A DNA stretch of 41,200 nucleotides from Phycisphaerae bacterium (GCA_020056715.1 JAGVHG010000031.1:1-41200); one strand, 5' to 3'; positions 33,350 through 41,200 are shown, numbered from the stretch's first letter. Notes: generated by a model from the letters alone, not told the origin. Translations and numbers: made by a program.

Positions 33350-34600
33350 ATGCCGACGTTTGCCTATGAGGCGATGAATCCGGCCGGGCAAGAGGTGAAG
33401 GACGAGCTGGAAGCGCTCTCCAACGAGGACGCCCTTGCCAAAATCCGGAACCTCGGTTACTTCCCCACCCGAATCCGCGAAAAGGGCGGAGCCAAGGCGA
33501 AGTCGGCCGCACCGGGCAAGAAGAAGAAGGGTCGTAGCTTCTCCTTCGGGCGAGTCAAGACCAAGGCCCTTACCCAAGTCACCCGCCAGCTTTCCACTCT
33601 GCAAGACGCGGGTCTGCCCATCCTTCGCAGCCTGAACATCCTCCAAGAACAGCAGAAGCCTGGTACGCTGAAGACCGTGTTGCGCACCGTCGCGGAAGAT
33701 ATCGAGGGCGGTTCGACGTTGTCCGAGGCGTGCTCCAAGCACCCCAAGGCGTTCAATCGACTCTATGTCAACATGGTGGCGGCGGGGGAGACGGGCGGCG
33801 TGCTCGACGTAATCCTCCAGCGTCTAGCCGAATTCATGGAGAAAGCGGAGAAGCTGAAGCGCAAGATCATCGGGGCGATGATCTACCCGGCCGTTGTGGT
33901 TACTTTTGCGATGGGCATCGTGGTCGGCATCATGATCGTGGTTATCCCCAAGTTCAAGGAAATCTTCAAGGATTTCGACGTGAACTTGCCTGATGTGACG
34001 ATGGTGTTGTTGAATACGTCGGATTGGGTGGTGAAGGGGACACCGCCGGGGTGGGCGGTCATCCTTTTCAGCCCGTTCGCGATCTTTTTCGTGCTCAAGC
34101 TCATCCGATCCTCCAGGGGCGGACGGCACGTCGTCGACTTCGTCGGTTTGAAAATCCCGGTTTTCGGAACGTTGCTGCAGAAAAGCGCCGTTGCGCGGTT
34201 TACGCGCACTCTCGGTACGCTGATTAGCGCGGGCGTACCGATCCTGGAGGCGATCCTCATTACCCGCGAGACGGCGGGCAATGAGGTTTACTCGCGGGCC
34301 ATGGAAAAGGTGCACGACTCCATTCGTGAAGGCGAGAGTTTCGCCGCCCCGCTGCGGGCGACCGGCGTCTGTGACGGGTTGGTGACCAACATGATCGACG
34401 TCGGCGAGGAAACGGGCGAACTCGACAAGATGCTCATCAAAATCGCGGACAACTACGAGGAGGAGATGGACGTCGCCGTGGAGAGCCTGGTCTCGCTCCT
34501 CGAGCCGCTGATGGTCGTCCTCCTCGGCAGTATCGTCGGGTTCATCGTGATCGCGCTGTTCCTACCACTGGTCAAGCTGATTGAGTCGGTGGCCAGATAA
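33350..34600 (+). CDS. pilC: Inner-membrane platform protein PilC/GspF
   Basis: 416 aa. The N-terminal FAYEAMNPAGQEVKDELEA and the Lys-rich linker (GKKKKGRS) are normal for the family. There are two repeats of the GspF domain: TRQLSTLQDAGLPILRSLNIL with YVNMVAAGETGGVLDVIL, and TRTLGTLISAGVPILEAILITRETAGN with MIDVGEETGELDKML. Three transmembrane helices lie at about 182-203, 230-250 and 390-412. It couples the cytoplasmic ATPases to pilin insertion. Length is normal. Confidence 0.95.
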   Translation: MPTFAYEAMNPAGQEVKDELEALSNEDALAKIRNLGYFPTRIREKGGAKAKSAAPGKKKKGRSFSFGRVKTKALTQVTRQLSTLQDAGLPILRSLNILQEQQKPGTLKTVLRTVAEDIEGGSTLSEACSKHPKAFNRLYVNMVAAGETGGVLDVILQRLAEFMEKAEKLKRKIIGAMIYPAVVVTFAMGIVVGIMIVVIPKFKEIFKDFDVNLPDVTMVLLNTSDWVVKGTPPGWAVILFSPFAIFFVLKLIRSSRGGRHVVDFVGLKIPVFGTLLQKSAVARFTRTLGTLISAGVPILEAILITRETAGNEVYSRAMEKVHDSIREGESFAAPLRATGVCDGLVTNMIDVGEETGELDKMLIKIADNYEEEMDVAVESLVSLLEPLMVVLLGSIVGFIVIALFLPLVKLIESVAR

Positions 34601-34699
34601 TGCGAAATGGCGAATACTGAATGCGGAATGGAGAATTAGAGGAGCCGTTCATGGATCGTTTTTTCATTCAACATTCCGCATTCAACATTTCGCATTCGC
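34601..34699. repeat. Imperfect inverted tandem repeat around the first pseudopilin start
   Basis: The left arm (34601-34632, from the pilC stop; units such as TGCGAAATGG and TGAATGCGGAATG) is the imperfect reverse complement of 34664-34699 (CATTCAACATTCCGCATTCA then ACATTTCGCATTCG). The right arm lies in the coding leader of the pseudopilin and is read as FFIQHSAFNISHS. Confidence 0.75.
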
Positions 34700-35769
34700 G
34701 ACTTCGGCGCGGCTTTTCGCTCGTCGAACTGCTGACGGTCATCTTCATCATCGGCCTCTTGATCGCGATTCTGGTTCCATCGCTAAGCGCCGCCCGAAAT
34801 GCCGCGAAGAAAATGACGACGGCAAAAGAGATCGACTCCGTCAAGGTCGGGCTGGAAATGTTCAAGAACGAAAACGGGCCTGACTTCCCCCAGACCAATG
34901 GCTATCCGCCGTCGTTCGCCCATCCGCCGATCAGGGAGGGCGATAAGAAGTACGATTTCCAACCCGAGCTGGGCGAGTTTCCTTTCTTGCAGGACAACAG
35001 TAAGCCGGCTGTGACCGGCGCCCATTGGCTTCCAGCGATGTTGATGGGCGTGGACAAGCTCGGATATATCAAGAAAAGCAGCGTCCCGAACAAGGACGAC
35101 CTTCGAGTCAAACCAAACCTATGGTACACACCCGATCCTTTGGCAGACGGGAAATCGGTGCTGACGCGTGGCGGTCCCTACGTCGATCTAGCCATGCCGA
35201 CGCGTAAGACCAAGGACCTCCCCGGGCGGGCGAACCCGAATTTTCCTCCGCCGCCATTCTGGGACAAGATTCAGGAGCTTCCCGTCGTCGTCGATGCATT
35301 CGATCAGCCGATCCTCTATTATGCCGCCAACTCCCACGGCCGAACCTCCAACATGGTCGCCGACATTCATCCGACGGACAACAATTACCCCGGGGGGCCG
35401 CAACAGGAGGGCCCGCCGTTCTATTACCACCAGGATAACGCGCCTTTTACCGGCACAGGCACCACCGATGCCCTGCGAGGATGGGATTTCGGCAACAGCG
35501 GCGCCAAACATACCATCGCACTGTCCGGGGCCGATCACACGGCCGCCGATTTACGGGACGTAGACGTCCCGGAGAAGCGTGAAACCTTCGCCCGCTACAT
35601 CGTCGATCGCAAGCTCTATCGCGACTTTGAGAACCTACAATCGCCGCCGCCTCCCACAACTCCTCTTCGGCCGGTGAATGCGGAAAGCTACTTGTTGATC
35701 AGCGCCGGCGTCGACGGGCGTTATGGAACCAATGACGATGTATCGAATCTGCCGCCGTGGACCGACTAA
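34651..35769 (+). CDS. Pseudopilin 1 (GspG-like)
   Basis: 372 aa from the ATG at 34651 (GAGGAG 7 bases upstream); an ATG at 34621 is in frame but sits in the repeat. The class III leader ends RLRRG, followed by FSLVELLTVIFIIGLLIAILVPSL, so cleavage is expected between G and F with Glu at +5. The large soluble domain of about 325 residues is far longer than classical GspG. It ends with ESYLLISAGVDGRYGTNDDV, the Ca-loop-like C-terminus typical of planctomycete GspG-like proteins. The leader residues FIQHSAFNISHS are repeat-derived. Confidence 0.88.
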   Translation: MDRFFIQHSAFNISHSRLRRGFSLVELLTVIFIIGLLIAILVPSLSAARNAAKKMTTAKEIDSVKVGLEMFKNENGPDFPQTNGYPPSFAHPPIREGDKKYDFQPELGEFPFLQDNSKPAVTGAHWLPAMLMGVDKLGYIKKSSVPNKDDLRVKPNLWYTPDPLADGKSVLTRGGPYVDLAMPTRKTKDLPGRANPNFPPPPFWDKIQELPVVVDAFDQPILYYAANSHGRTSNMVADIHPTDNNYPGGPQQEGPPFYYHQDNAPFTGTGTTDALRGWDFGNSGAKHTIALSGADHTAADLRDVDVPEKRETFARYIVDRKLYRDFENLQSPPPPTTPLRPVNAESYLLISAGVDGRYGTNDDVSNLPPWTD

Positions 35770-35811
35770 CCGCGTTGAAGGACGCCGTCCGGCGCTATCG
35801 TAAGGATGCAA

Positions 35812-36876
35812 ATGATGAATAGAAACGCAGCGACAGTCCGGCGGGAGGCGTTCACGTTGGTGGAGATGATGGTCGTCGTGGCCATCATCGCCCTGCTGCT
35901 GGCGGCGCTGTTGCCCGCGTTTGGGGCCGTCAAGAGGCAGGCAAAGATTGCCCAGGCCAACGCCCAGTTCAAGGCCCTGGATACCGGTATCAACGCGTTC
36001 CGGGCCGAGGCGGCGTTGGGTGGAGCGATGCCGCCGTCCTCGTCAGACGATCCACAGCGACAGACAATCGCCGATCCGCAGGGTGAGGATTCAAATACGA
36101 AGATCCGCACTGCGGGGGCGCATCTTCTCGTCCATGCGATGATCGGTGCGGACGGATTGGGCACGCCGGGATTTCGCGATTTGAATAACAATGGCAAATG
36201 GTCAGACGACACCCACAAGAAACTGGACCCAGACAGTAAGAAATGCGGCATTTATGCCATTGGCGATACAGGTGACACGGCGGGCAAGGAAAAGTTCCCT
36301 CGCTACGGCGGGGCAGGATACGTTGATGAGAAGATGAAGGAGCACGCCCGAACCTTGCAGGAATTAGCCGACAAGGGATCGATCCTCACTAACTTGGAAG
36401 CTATTTCGCCCAAGATCGCCAGCGGCCAGCGGGTCTTCACCGACCCCTGGGATCACCCCATCCTGTATTACAAGGCCAACCCCACAAGCCTGCGCATGAC
36501 CGGGGCCTTGGGCACGCCGGTCAGGCCGGGAATCTACTGGCAGGAGGACAACGGCATCATTACCGGCACCAAGGGCGGCGTGGTTCCAGACGAAGACGGG
36601 TTGGACTTTGGACAAGGCAAAGATGCCGGGTACCTTCACAACATTGCCGTTGCAGCCGGACCCGATCCCAATGCGGCCCAGAATGCGAACTGGATGGACA
36701 CCTTTCGCGCCGATCCGCAATACGACCATTCGCTTGCCAAGTTCATCCTTGATGGTTCGGTCAAGGCCCGGCCCACTCCCGCGCAAAAAGACTCGTACCT
36801 GCTCATCAGCGCCGGACCCGACTCCCGCTACGGCACCGACGACGACGTGCTCAACTGGACGCGGAAAACGGACTAA
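35812..36876 (+). CDS. Pseudopilin 2 (GspG-like)
   Basis: 354 aa, start at 35812 or 35815 (TAAGG at 35801-35805); an ATG at 35806 touches that site. The leader ends VRREA before FTLVEMMVVVAIIALLLAALLPAF, so the -1 residue is Ala, not Gly. The C-terminus SYLLISAGPDSRYGTDDDVLNW matches pseudopilin 1, and the domain between is related (DHPILYYKANP, compare DQPILYYAANS). The leader is short and ordinary, with no repeat inside. Its TAA overlaps an ATG in the next frame. Confidence 0.88.
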   Translation: MMNRNAATVRREAFTLVEMMVVVAIIALLLAALLPAFGAVKRQAKIAQANAQFKALDTGINAFRAEAALGGAMPPSSSDDPQRQTIADPQGEDSNTKIRTAGAHLLVHAMIGADGLGTPGFRDLNNNGKWSDDTHKKLDPDSKKCGIYAIGDTGDTAGKEKFPRYGGAGYVDEKMKEHARTLQELADKGSILTNLEAISPKIASGQRVFTDPWDHPILYYKANPTSLRMTGALGTPVRPGIYWQEDNGIITGTKGGVVPDEDGLDFGQGKDAGYLHNIAVAAGPDPNAAQNANWMDTFRADPQYDHSLAKFILDGSVKARPTPAQKDSYLLISAGPDSRYGTDDDVLNWTRKTD

Positions 36877-37973
36877 TGCCCGTGCTCTCCACCTGCGAGT
36901 CAATCCGAACCCCAAGCGCAAGCGCGGGGTCCGTAGTGTTAGCCCGTCGCTCGCGCTCCGGGTTCGGAATGCACAAGCGTGCACTCACATTGGTCGAATT
37001 GCTCATCGTCATCATCGTCATCGGCATCCTGGTCAGTTCCATCCTTGTGGCCAGTTCCGGCTTCATCAGCAAGGGGCGGACCAACAACACCCAGGCCGTG
37101 CTGCAAGTCGTCGCCGACGCCGTCGAGGAATTCAAACGCGAGCAGACGGCCAAGCCCACCATCACCCGCGCAAAGCAGACGAAAGACCCGAACATGGGTA
37201 AGCAACCGGACCCTCCGGCCACACCCTTGATGTACTCGGATCGGTACGGGCTCTATCCGCCGGATGAATTGGAAGTCTTCACATTGCTTGGACTTCCGGG
37301 GAGCCAGGCACCACCGGCTTCGCGGACGTTGGCGCCGGGCGGCGCGGTCATCGTGCCAGCACCGACTTCCGGGCAAGCGATGCGGTTCTACAAGGACGGG
37401 GATCCGACGAAAGACCCTCTGGAGAACCGCGACCAAGCCGCAATGATCGTGGCCATCGAAACCTTGAGCGAATCGGCCTCCGCGATCCTGGACCGCATCC
37501 CCGACAAGAACCGCTCTACGGGCGCACTTTCCGCGGACGGCACGACGCCTGCTCTGTTCCTTGATCGGCCTGACCCGGCGGCGGGCGCGCCCAATGGCGC
37601 ATGGGACTCCAACGACCACCAGATTCGGTTAATCATCGACGACTGGGGAATGCCCATCAGCTATCTCGCGCAGCGCGACTGGCAACCGCCGTCGGGTACG
37701 TTCACTCCCATTGAATCCACGAATCACGCCGCGTGGAATGAAGCCTCCACGGAGTTGATCCGCATGAACGGCGGTCAGCCGATCATTATGTCCTATGGAC
37801 CTAATGGAAAGGACCAGCTCACCAAGGACGCGATGGGCGACGACGCCAAAGCCTCGCTCGTCGGCGACTTTGAATACGCTGACGATCACGTAGTCAACAA
37901 TCCCCTCAACGACGACAACGTCTATTCCAACCCGGCGCTCAAGGAGAAGCTCGCCAAGGGGATCAAGCCGTGA
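36876..37973 (+). CDS. Pseudopilin 3
   Basis: 365 aa if started at the ATG (36876) overlapping the previous stop; 334 aa from the ATG at 36969. The prepilin helix is LTLVELLIVIIVIGILVSSILVASSG, preceded by MHKRA, so the -1 residue is Ala and +1 Leu. The longer form has a 36-residue leader that includes a translated family B repeat (SIRTPSASAGS); the shorter has a canonical 5-residue leader. No strong ribosome binding site favours either; the TAATG overlap favours coupling. The soluble part has PISYLAQRDWQPP and IIMSYGPNGKD near the end, again GspG-like. Confidence 0.85.
   Translation: MPVLSTCESIRTPSASAGSVVLARRSRSGFGMHKRALTLVELLIVIIVIGILVSSILVASSGFISKGRTNNTQAVLQVVADAVEEFKREQTAKPTITRAKQTKDPNMGKQPDPPATPLMYSDRYGLYPPDELEVFTLLGLPGSQAPPASRTLAPGGAVIVPAPTSGQAMRFYKDGDPTKDPLENRDQAAMIVAIETLSESASAILDRIPDKNRSTGALSADGTTPALFLDRPDPAAGAPNGAWDSNDHQIRLIIDDWGMPISYLAQRDWQPPSGTFTPIESTNHAAWNEASTELIRMNGGQPIIMSYGPNGKDQLTKDAMGDDAKASLVGDFEYADDHVVNNPLNDDNVYSNPALKEKLAKGIKP
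36900..36968 (+). repeat. Palindromic repeat family B, copy at pseudopilin 3 start
   Basis: It begins TCAATCCGAACCCCAAGCGC and ends CTCGCGCTCCGGGTTCGGA, with inner GTCGCTCGCGCTCC. It matches 16851-16912 in nuoL (minus strand) over both arms, with a slightly longer linker. If translated from 36876 it gives the same SIRTPSAS peptide as in NuoL. Confidence 0.8.
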
Positions 37974-39043
37974 TGACGCCGACGCACTGGCAGTTCCGAA
38001 ACCCTCTCCCCTCGAGGGGAGAGGGATGGGTGAGGGGTGAATCGCTCGATCACACTCTTACCCTCACCCCGACCCTCTCCCTTGAAGGGAGAGGGAGAAA
38101 GGGTTCATCCGCGTTCACGCTCGTGGAGATGGTGATCGTCGTGGCCGTCATTCTCCTGGTCTTGGGGATCGTGCTTCCGGCGGCGAGTACGTTGTGGAAG
38201 CAGCGTCGCATCTCCGAGGCCCAGGACACCATCAGCGGATTGCTCATGACCACGCGGGCCAAGGCCATGGAGAACGACTTCGGCGACAGCGGTCTGCTCT
38301 TTTACCTCGATGACACCGGCGTCCAACGGATCGCCGCCATCAATCAAGATGCGGCGAGGGCGGCGAATCCCGACACGCGCGAGACCTGGGCCAACGTCTT
38401 CAACATCTTGCCGGAGCGGACCTACGCCCTGCCCGTCCCCATGCGTGTCGTGCCGAGGTATACGGTCTATGACCCGACGACCGAGCCTAACCCGGTGAAA
38501 CGCTTCGATACCGACAATCCCGACGAGCTCTCCAACAACGACTTCACCACGCTTCCAGGCGGGGCCGACCAGGCCCAGCGGCATCGAAACTTTTTCACCA
38601 TGATCTATTCAAGCGACGGGCAATTGCGCGTGGGTCGTGAGGTCTTGATTCGGGACATCGACGACGTGGATTCCCAAGACGAGGACGATTGCCCAAACAA
38701 TCTCAAGGGTGACGTAAGCGGACTTTGCCTCGGCGATCCGGCGGCGGTCGAGGAGTACTACGACCCCAAGACCAACCAAAAAAAGCTAATCGATGTCAAT
38801 CCCGATCCAGTCACCGGCTTCGATCAGGTTGATTTTCTAACTGTCGACCAAAGCAGTGTCGCTCTCAATTTTCCCTCCGTTGACGGACTGTTGGTGTATG
38901 ACGAATCGTTGTTTGCGGCGGCGGGCGATGCCGCAGCCAAGCGAAAGTATCTGTTGGAGTCGGCCCAGCCGTTCTACGTGCATCGCTTGACCGGGGCCGT
39001 CATCCGCGGTCCGGTCGGTGAGGCGGTGGCGACAGCGCCATGA
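37970..39043 (+). CDS. Pseudopilin 4 (GspH/FimT-like)
   Basis: 357 aa from GTG 37970 or ATG 37973, which overlaps the previous stop (TGATG). The prepilin helix FTLVEMVIVVAVILLVLGIVLPA is preceded by KGSSA, so -1 is Ala. The following helix with RISEAQDTISGLLMTTRAKAMEN resembles GspH/FimT. The leader is 47-48 residues and contains two CCCTCTCCC palindromes read as NPLPSRGEGW and LTPTLSLEGRG. The only later start-like codon is a GTG at 38030, so at least the second palindrome must be translated. Confidence 0.87.
   Translation: MMTPTHWQFRNPLPSRGEGWVRGESLDHTLTLTPTLSLEGRGRKGSSAFTLVEMVIVVAVILLVLGIVLPAASTLWKQRRISEAQDTISGLLMTTRAKAMENDFGDSGLLFYLDDTGVQRIAAINQDAARAANPDTRETWANVFNILPERTYALPVPMRVVPRYTVYDPTTEPNPVKRFDTDNPDELSNNDFTTLPGGADQAQRHRNFFTMIYSSDGQLRVGREVLIRDIDDVDSQDEDDCPNNLKGDVSGLCLGDPAAVEEYYDPKTNQKKLIDVNPDPVTGFDQVDFLTVDQSSVALNFPSVDGLLVYDESLFAAAGDAAAKRKYLLESAQPFYVHRLTGAVIRGPVGEAVATAP
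38002..38095 (+). repeat. Double CCCTCTCCC palindrome in the pseudopilin 4 leader
   Basis: Positions 38002-38025 are a perfect 24-base palindrome centred on TCGA. Positions 38073-38095 are an 11-bp stem with a single central base (CCCTCTCCCTT-G-AAGGGAGAGGG). GGGTGAGGG (from 38028) and CCCTCACCC (from 38061) form a further inverted pair between them. This is the widespread CCCTCTCCC...GAGAGGG intergenic element, here as an inverted pair inside an ORF. Confidence 0.85.
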
Positions 39044-40815
39044 GACGAAACGCATATCAGAGCCGCAGGCGCGAGCCTGCGGACCCAAGGGCCAAAGGTC
39101 ACCGGGCTTGCGCCCGGTGCTCTGGCGCAGCGTGCCGTAGGCACGCATTGGAAATAGCCCACCGATTTATCGGTGGGAATGCGTCGCCGTCAATCGGGAA
39201 TAGTCCCGTAGGGACGGTTGAACGGTCCAGTCGTCCCTCCGGGACTGGAGATTGTTCTTGGTGCGGCAACCCAGCGTTTGAAACGCTGGGCTATTCTCAT
39301 TCGTCCCTCCGGGACGCCTTCTCCCTCGTCGAGATGATGATCGCCATTGTGATTCTGGGTCTGGGTCTGGTGATGGTGGCGACGATCTTCCCGGTCGCCT
39401 GGGACCGGGCCCGAACTCTCAGCGAATACACCATGGAACAGTCCGCGGCCGCCGGAGCTCAGACAACGCTCGCGTCACTCCTCCGTCCCGCGAGCCACAG
39501 TCTGATTGAGATTCGTTCGGATGATGTTCCGGCGCCCCCACCGCCTCCAAGGGTGCTCAACGAAGAATTGCGACTCACCGGCGGTAGCCTGGCCGGGGAT
39601 ATGTTCTTTGATCCGACGTTGGCCGGCCCCCCGACGTTGCCCTTGGATCGGTACCTGGCGATCCTCGCCTTCTCCGACACCTCCATGCACGCGCTGAACA
39701 TGGAGAACATCCTGTTCATCAGCACCCTACCGACGGTCGCAACAGTGGCGGAGAACCCGTGGGATTTGGAGGATCCCGGAAACCCGCCGGGGACTCCTAC
39801 GCAAATCGTCCAAGATCGGTTCTTGATCACGGCGAATTACCCTAATGCCATCAATCCACGGAATAAGGGCAAGCCGTTTCCCGATCGTCTCTTCTATGGC
39901 GGTGACAATTGCATGACTCCACAAGGCGGGACTCCGCAGGTCCGGGCTTGGCAGCGTCTGTACCCACCGATGACAGCGCCGCCGGCCGATCCTGCGGCGC
40001 CGGGCTATTCGGATCAACTGAATCAATGGAACGAGAAGCTGGCGACTCGGCGGTTTTGTTGGGCGGTGTTGCATCGCCTACGAAGTCAAGTCGGACCGAG
40101 ACCGTTGGCGTCGGGAGCGCCCGTGCTGCTGGCCGACTCCGAAAGAATGGTTCGCGAGGCCGCCGCCGCGATGGGGACCACGCGTACGTTTGACATGTAC
40201 TATGTGACCTTGCGGCGTTCCAAGCCGACCAACCGTTACGCCCGGCAGGATCCCACTGCGGCGCTAATCCCCAATCCCTTCGTGTTCGATCCCGACGCCG
40301 AACAAGTCCAACCCGCCGCGCTAGCGGCCGCAAGGGATGTGATGTTCCCCGTGGCTTGGCGGGTGCAGATGGAGTTTCCCCTGCTACCGCCGCTGCAGCC
40401 CGCCGCGACCCGCACCGGTATCCCCACGGAAGTCACGGTGCCGCCGGCGAACATCAATGGCGAGACGGCTCGGATGCTGGTGCAGATGTTCCCCGCCGGG
40501 ACGCAGTTCATCGACGAGATCACCGGCAACATCTACCGCGTGGCCAAGCGGCGGATCGTGGACAACGTAGGCGAGCAGTCTGTGCTGACGCTGGATCGTG
40601 AGATCGTCGTCGAGGATCTTGATTTGCCGCCTGGCGACCCGCGGTGCCCTGCTTGCCTGCCGGATGTGATCGAGTACGTAGAGCGTCTGCGGACAGTTTG
40701 GGTCTTCCCGCCTCCAGTGGACCGTTCACAACCGGGCGACGTCCCCACGTTCGACGGCCCATCGCCCGTCGTCGGCATCGAAGTCGGCTCGCTCAGCATT
40801 TCACCCTCCTCGTAG
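39040..40815 (+). CDS. Pseudopilin 5, large, with 93-residue repeat-built leader
   Basis: 591 aa from the ATG at 39040, which overlaps the previous stop (ATGA). The prepilin helix FSLVEMMIAIVILGLGLVMVATIFPVAW is preceded by SSLRDA (cleavage after residue 93, -1 Ala). A TTG at 39148 is the only other common start codon before the helix. The leader is almost entirely palindromic repeats read in frame. The mature protein of about 500 residues starts like a GspI/GspJ/PilV-type minor pilin and then has a Pro-rich region with no family I recognise (DPAAPGYSDQLNQWNEKLA, FPAGTQFIDEITGNIYRV). Last gene of the operon. Confidence 0.82.
   Translation: MRRNAYQSRRREPADPRAKGHRACARCSGAACRRHALEIAHRFIGGNASPSIGNSPVGTVERSSRPSGTGDCSWCGNPAFETLGYSHSSLRDAFSLVEMMIAIVILGLGLVMVATIFPVAWDRARTLSEYTMEQSAAAGAQTTLASLLRPASHSLIEIRSDDVPAPPPPPRVLNEELRLTGGSLAGDMFFDPTLAGPPTLPLDRYLAILAFSDTSMHALNMENILFISTLPTVATVAENPWDLEDPGNPPGTPTQIVQDRFLITANYPNAINPRNKGKPFPDRLFYGGDNCMTPQGGTPQVRAWQRLYPPMTAPPADPAAPGYSDQLNQWNEKLATRRFCWAVLHRLRSQVGPRPLASGAPVLLADSERMVREAAAAMGTTRTFDMYYVTLRRSKPTNRYARQDPTAALIPNPFVFDPDAEQVQPAALAAARDVMFPVAWRVQMEFPLLPPLQPAATRTGIPTEVTVPPANINGETARMLVQMFPAGTQFIDEITGNIYRVAKRRIVDNVGEQSVLTLDREIVVEDLDLPPGDPRCPACLPDVIEYVERLRTVWVFPPPVDRSQPGDVPTFDGPSPVVGIEVGSLSISPSS
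39058..39316. repeat. Mosaic of eight different palindromes
   Basis: Stems in order: CCGCAGGC 39063-39082; CACCGGGC 39100-39119; GCGTGCC 39130-39146; CCCACCGA 39158-39177; GTCCC 39203-39215; CCAGTC 39227-39248; CCCAGCGTTT 39270-39290; CGTCCC 39302-39316. All but the small ones are perfect, with 1-4 base loops. Elements such as CCCAGCGTTTGAAACGCTGG and GTCCCTCCGGGAC are of the REP type often spread by RAYT (Y1) transposases; none is encoded here. Confidence 0.85.
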
Positions 40816-40865
40816 GCACTCTAGTGGTCTATCAAGACTCAAATGATGGGTGGCTTGCAACGCCG

Positions 40866-41200
40866 TTAAGCAACTTGTGCCGCATGGTTCATGAAAATCC
40901 TTTCGATTCTGGCGTTTTCGGTTCGGGACAGCCTGCGCAATCTCGGCGGGCGTGGTCCGCCGAAGGCGGATTCGGTTTTCTTGTGCGGCCAATCGCGGGC
41001 GCGTTTGGACGAGCGGCGTTCGTATTCGTCGGCGACGGCCTGGCAAAGCCTGCGCAGCAGTTGCGTACACGATTCGCCGTGCCGCAAGGCTTCGATCGCC
41101 CACCAGCGGGTGCGGGGATCCATCCCCTTCTTCGCAAGCCCTTGGAGTTCTCGCCACGCTTGATCGGGGATCAATCGTTTCAATAAACCGGGCCATTCTC
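40866..41200 (-). CDS. Unrecognised protein, 5' end beyond the window
   Basis: The frame is open from the window edge to a stop at 40866, giving at least 111 residues; a TTG at 41183 is an internal candidate start. Visible sequence: LIPDQAWRELQGLAKKGMDPRTRWWAIEALRHGESCTQLLRRLCQAVADEYE, then a basic, Pro/Gly-rich tail with RDWPHKKTESAFGGPRPPRLRRLSRTENARIERI. I do not recognise the family. The W-P-x-K-K basic tail is reminiscent of C-termini of some DDE transposases, but this is weak. It faces pseudopilin 5 tail to tail across 50 bases. Confidence 0.45.
   Translation of the reverse strand, partial: EWPGLLKRLIPDQAWRELQGLAKKGMDPRTRWWAIEALRHGESCTQLLRRLCQAVADEYERRSSKRARDWPHKKTESAFGGPRPPRLRRLSRTENARIERIFMNHAAQVA

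Noticed and set aside
32373-33512. Leftward open frame of 379 codons opposite pilB copy 2 and pilC start
   Set aside because: Antisense shadow of the ATPase gene; it even spans an intergenic octamer array.
40866-41200. Insertion sequence remnant at the right edge
   Set aside because: Only a vague resemblance of a basic tail to transposase C-termini; no catalytic motif or inverted repeat is visible, so it is listed as an unrecognised ORF.

Overview
Bacterial chromosome segment, GC-rich and densely coding. It most probably comes from a member of the Planctomycetota (perhaps a Phycisphaerae-like lineage). The evidence is a secreted protein with a C-terminal dockerin-like duplication, large pseudopilins ending in an 'SYLLISAG.D.RYGT.DDV' motif, and many palindromic and short tandem repeats between and inside genes. 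No rRNA, tRNA or CRISPR array was found. The phylum call is an inference from protein style; no marker gene was used.

Layout. (1) 1-4.1 kb: a Cys-rich dockerin-type exported protein (-) with its own terminator, then a membrane-anchored coiled-coil protein (+). (2) 4.1-6.4 kb (-): thiS, thiG and an amidohydrolase-like protein that lacks usual metal ligands. (3) 6.4-10.4 kb (+), accessory island: the first ~100 codons of a type IIG restriction-modification enzyme, a DUF5131 (phage Gp37/Gp68) gene overlapping a tcmP gene, the last codons of a type IIG enzyme, a PIN-domain toxin with a small downstream partner, and three small DUF4926/DUF2283 proteins. (4) 10.4-11.1 kb: non-coding, repeat-rich. 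(5) 11.1-12.6 kb (+): pgsA and uppP, envelope lipid metabolism. (6) 12.6-25.1 kb (-): an 11-gene complex I operon in transcription order nuoI-A-B-(83-aa ORF)-C-D-H-J-K-L-M-N. The NADH-input module nuoEFG is absent here. (7) 25.2-28.4 kb: cinA (-), then an ATP-grasp gene and a HAD phosphatase gene (+). (8) 28.6-40.8 kb (+): a type IV pilus / type II secretion-like operon with pilB, pilT, a second pilB/gspE, pilC/gspF and five pseudopilin genes. (9) The right edge holds a partial unrecognised ORF (-).

How it works together. The nuo genes would encode a proton-pumping quinone reductase core that needs an electron-input module from elsewhere. The pil/gsp genes supply extension and retraction ATPases, the inner-membrane platform and a set of minor pilins; secretin, major pilin and prepilin peptidase are not in the window.

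Most unusual features. The complex I and pilin operons are invaded by several palindromic repeat families and by 7-mer and 8-mer tandem repeats. Some of these are read in frame: inside NuoL, at the end of NuoA, at the end of the ATP-grasp protein, and above all in the leader peptides of the pseudopilins, upstream of the peptidase cleavage site. Separately, the DUF5131-TcmP pair sits exactly between the two ends of a gutted type IIG restriction gene. These two observations are the best candidates for something undescribed.
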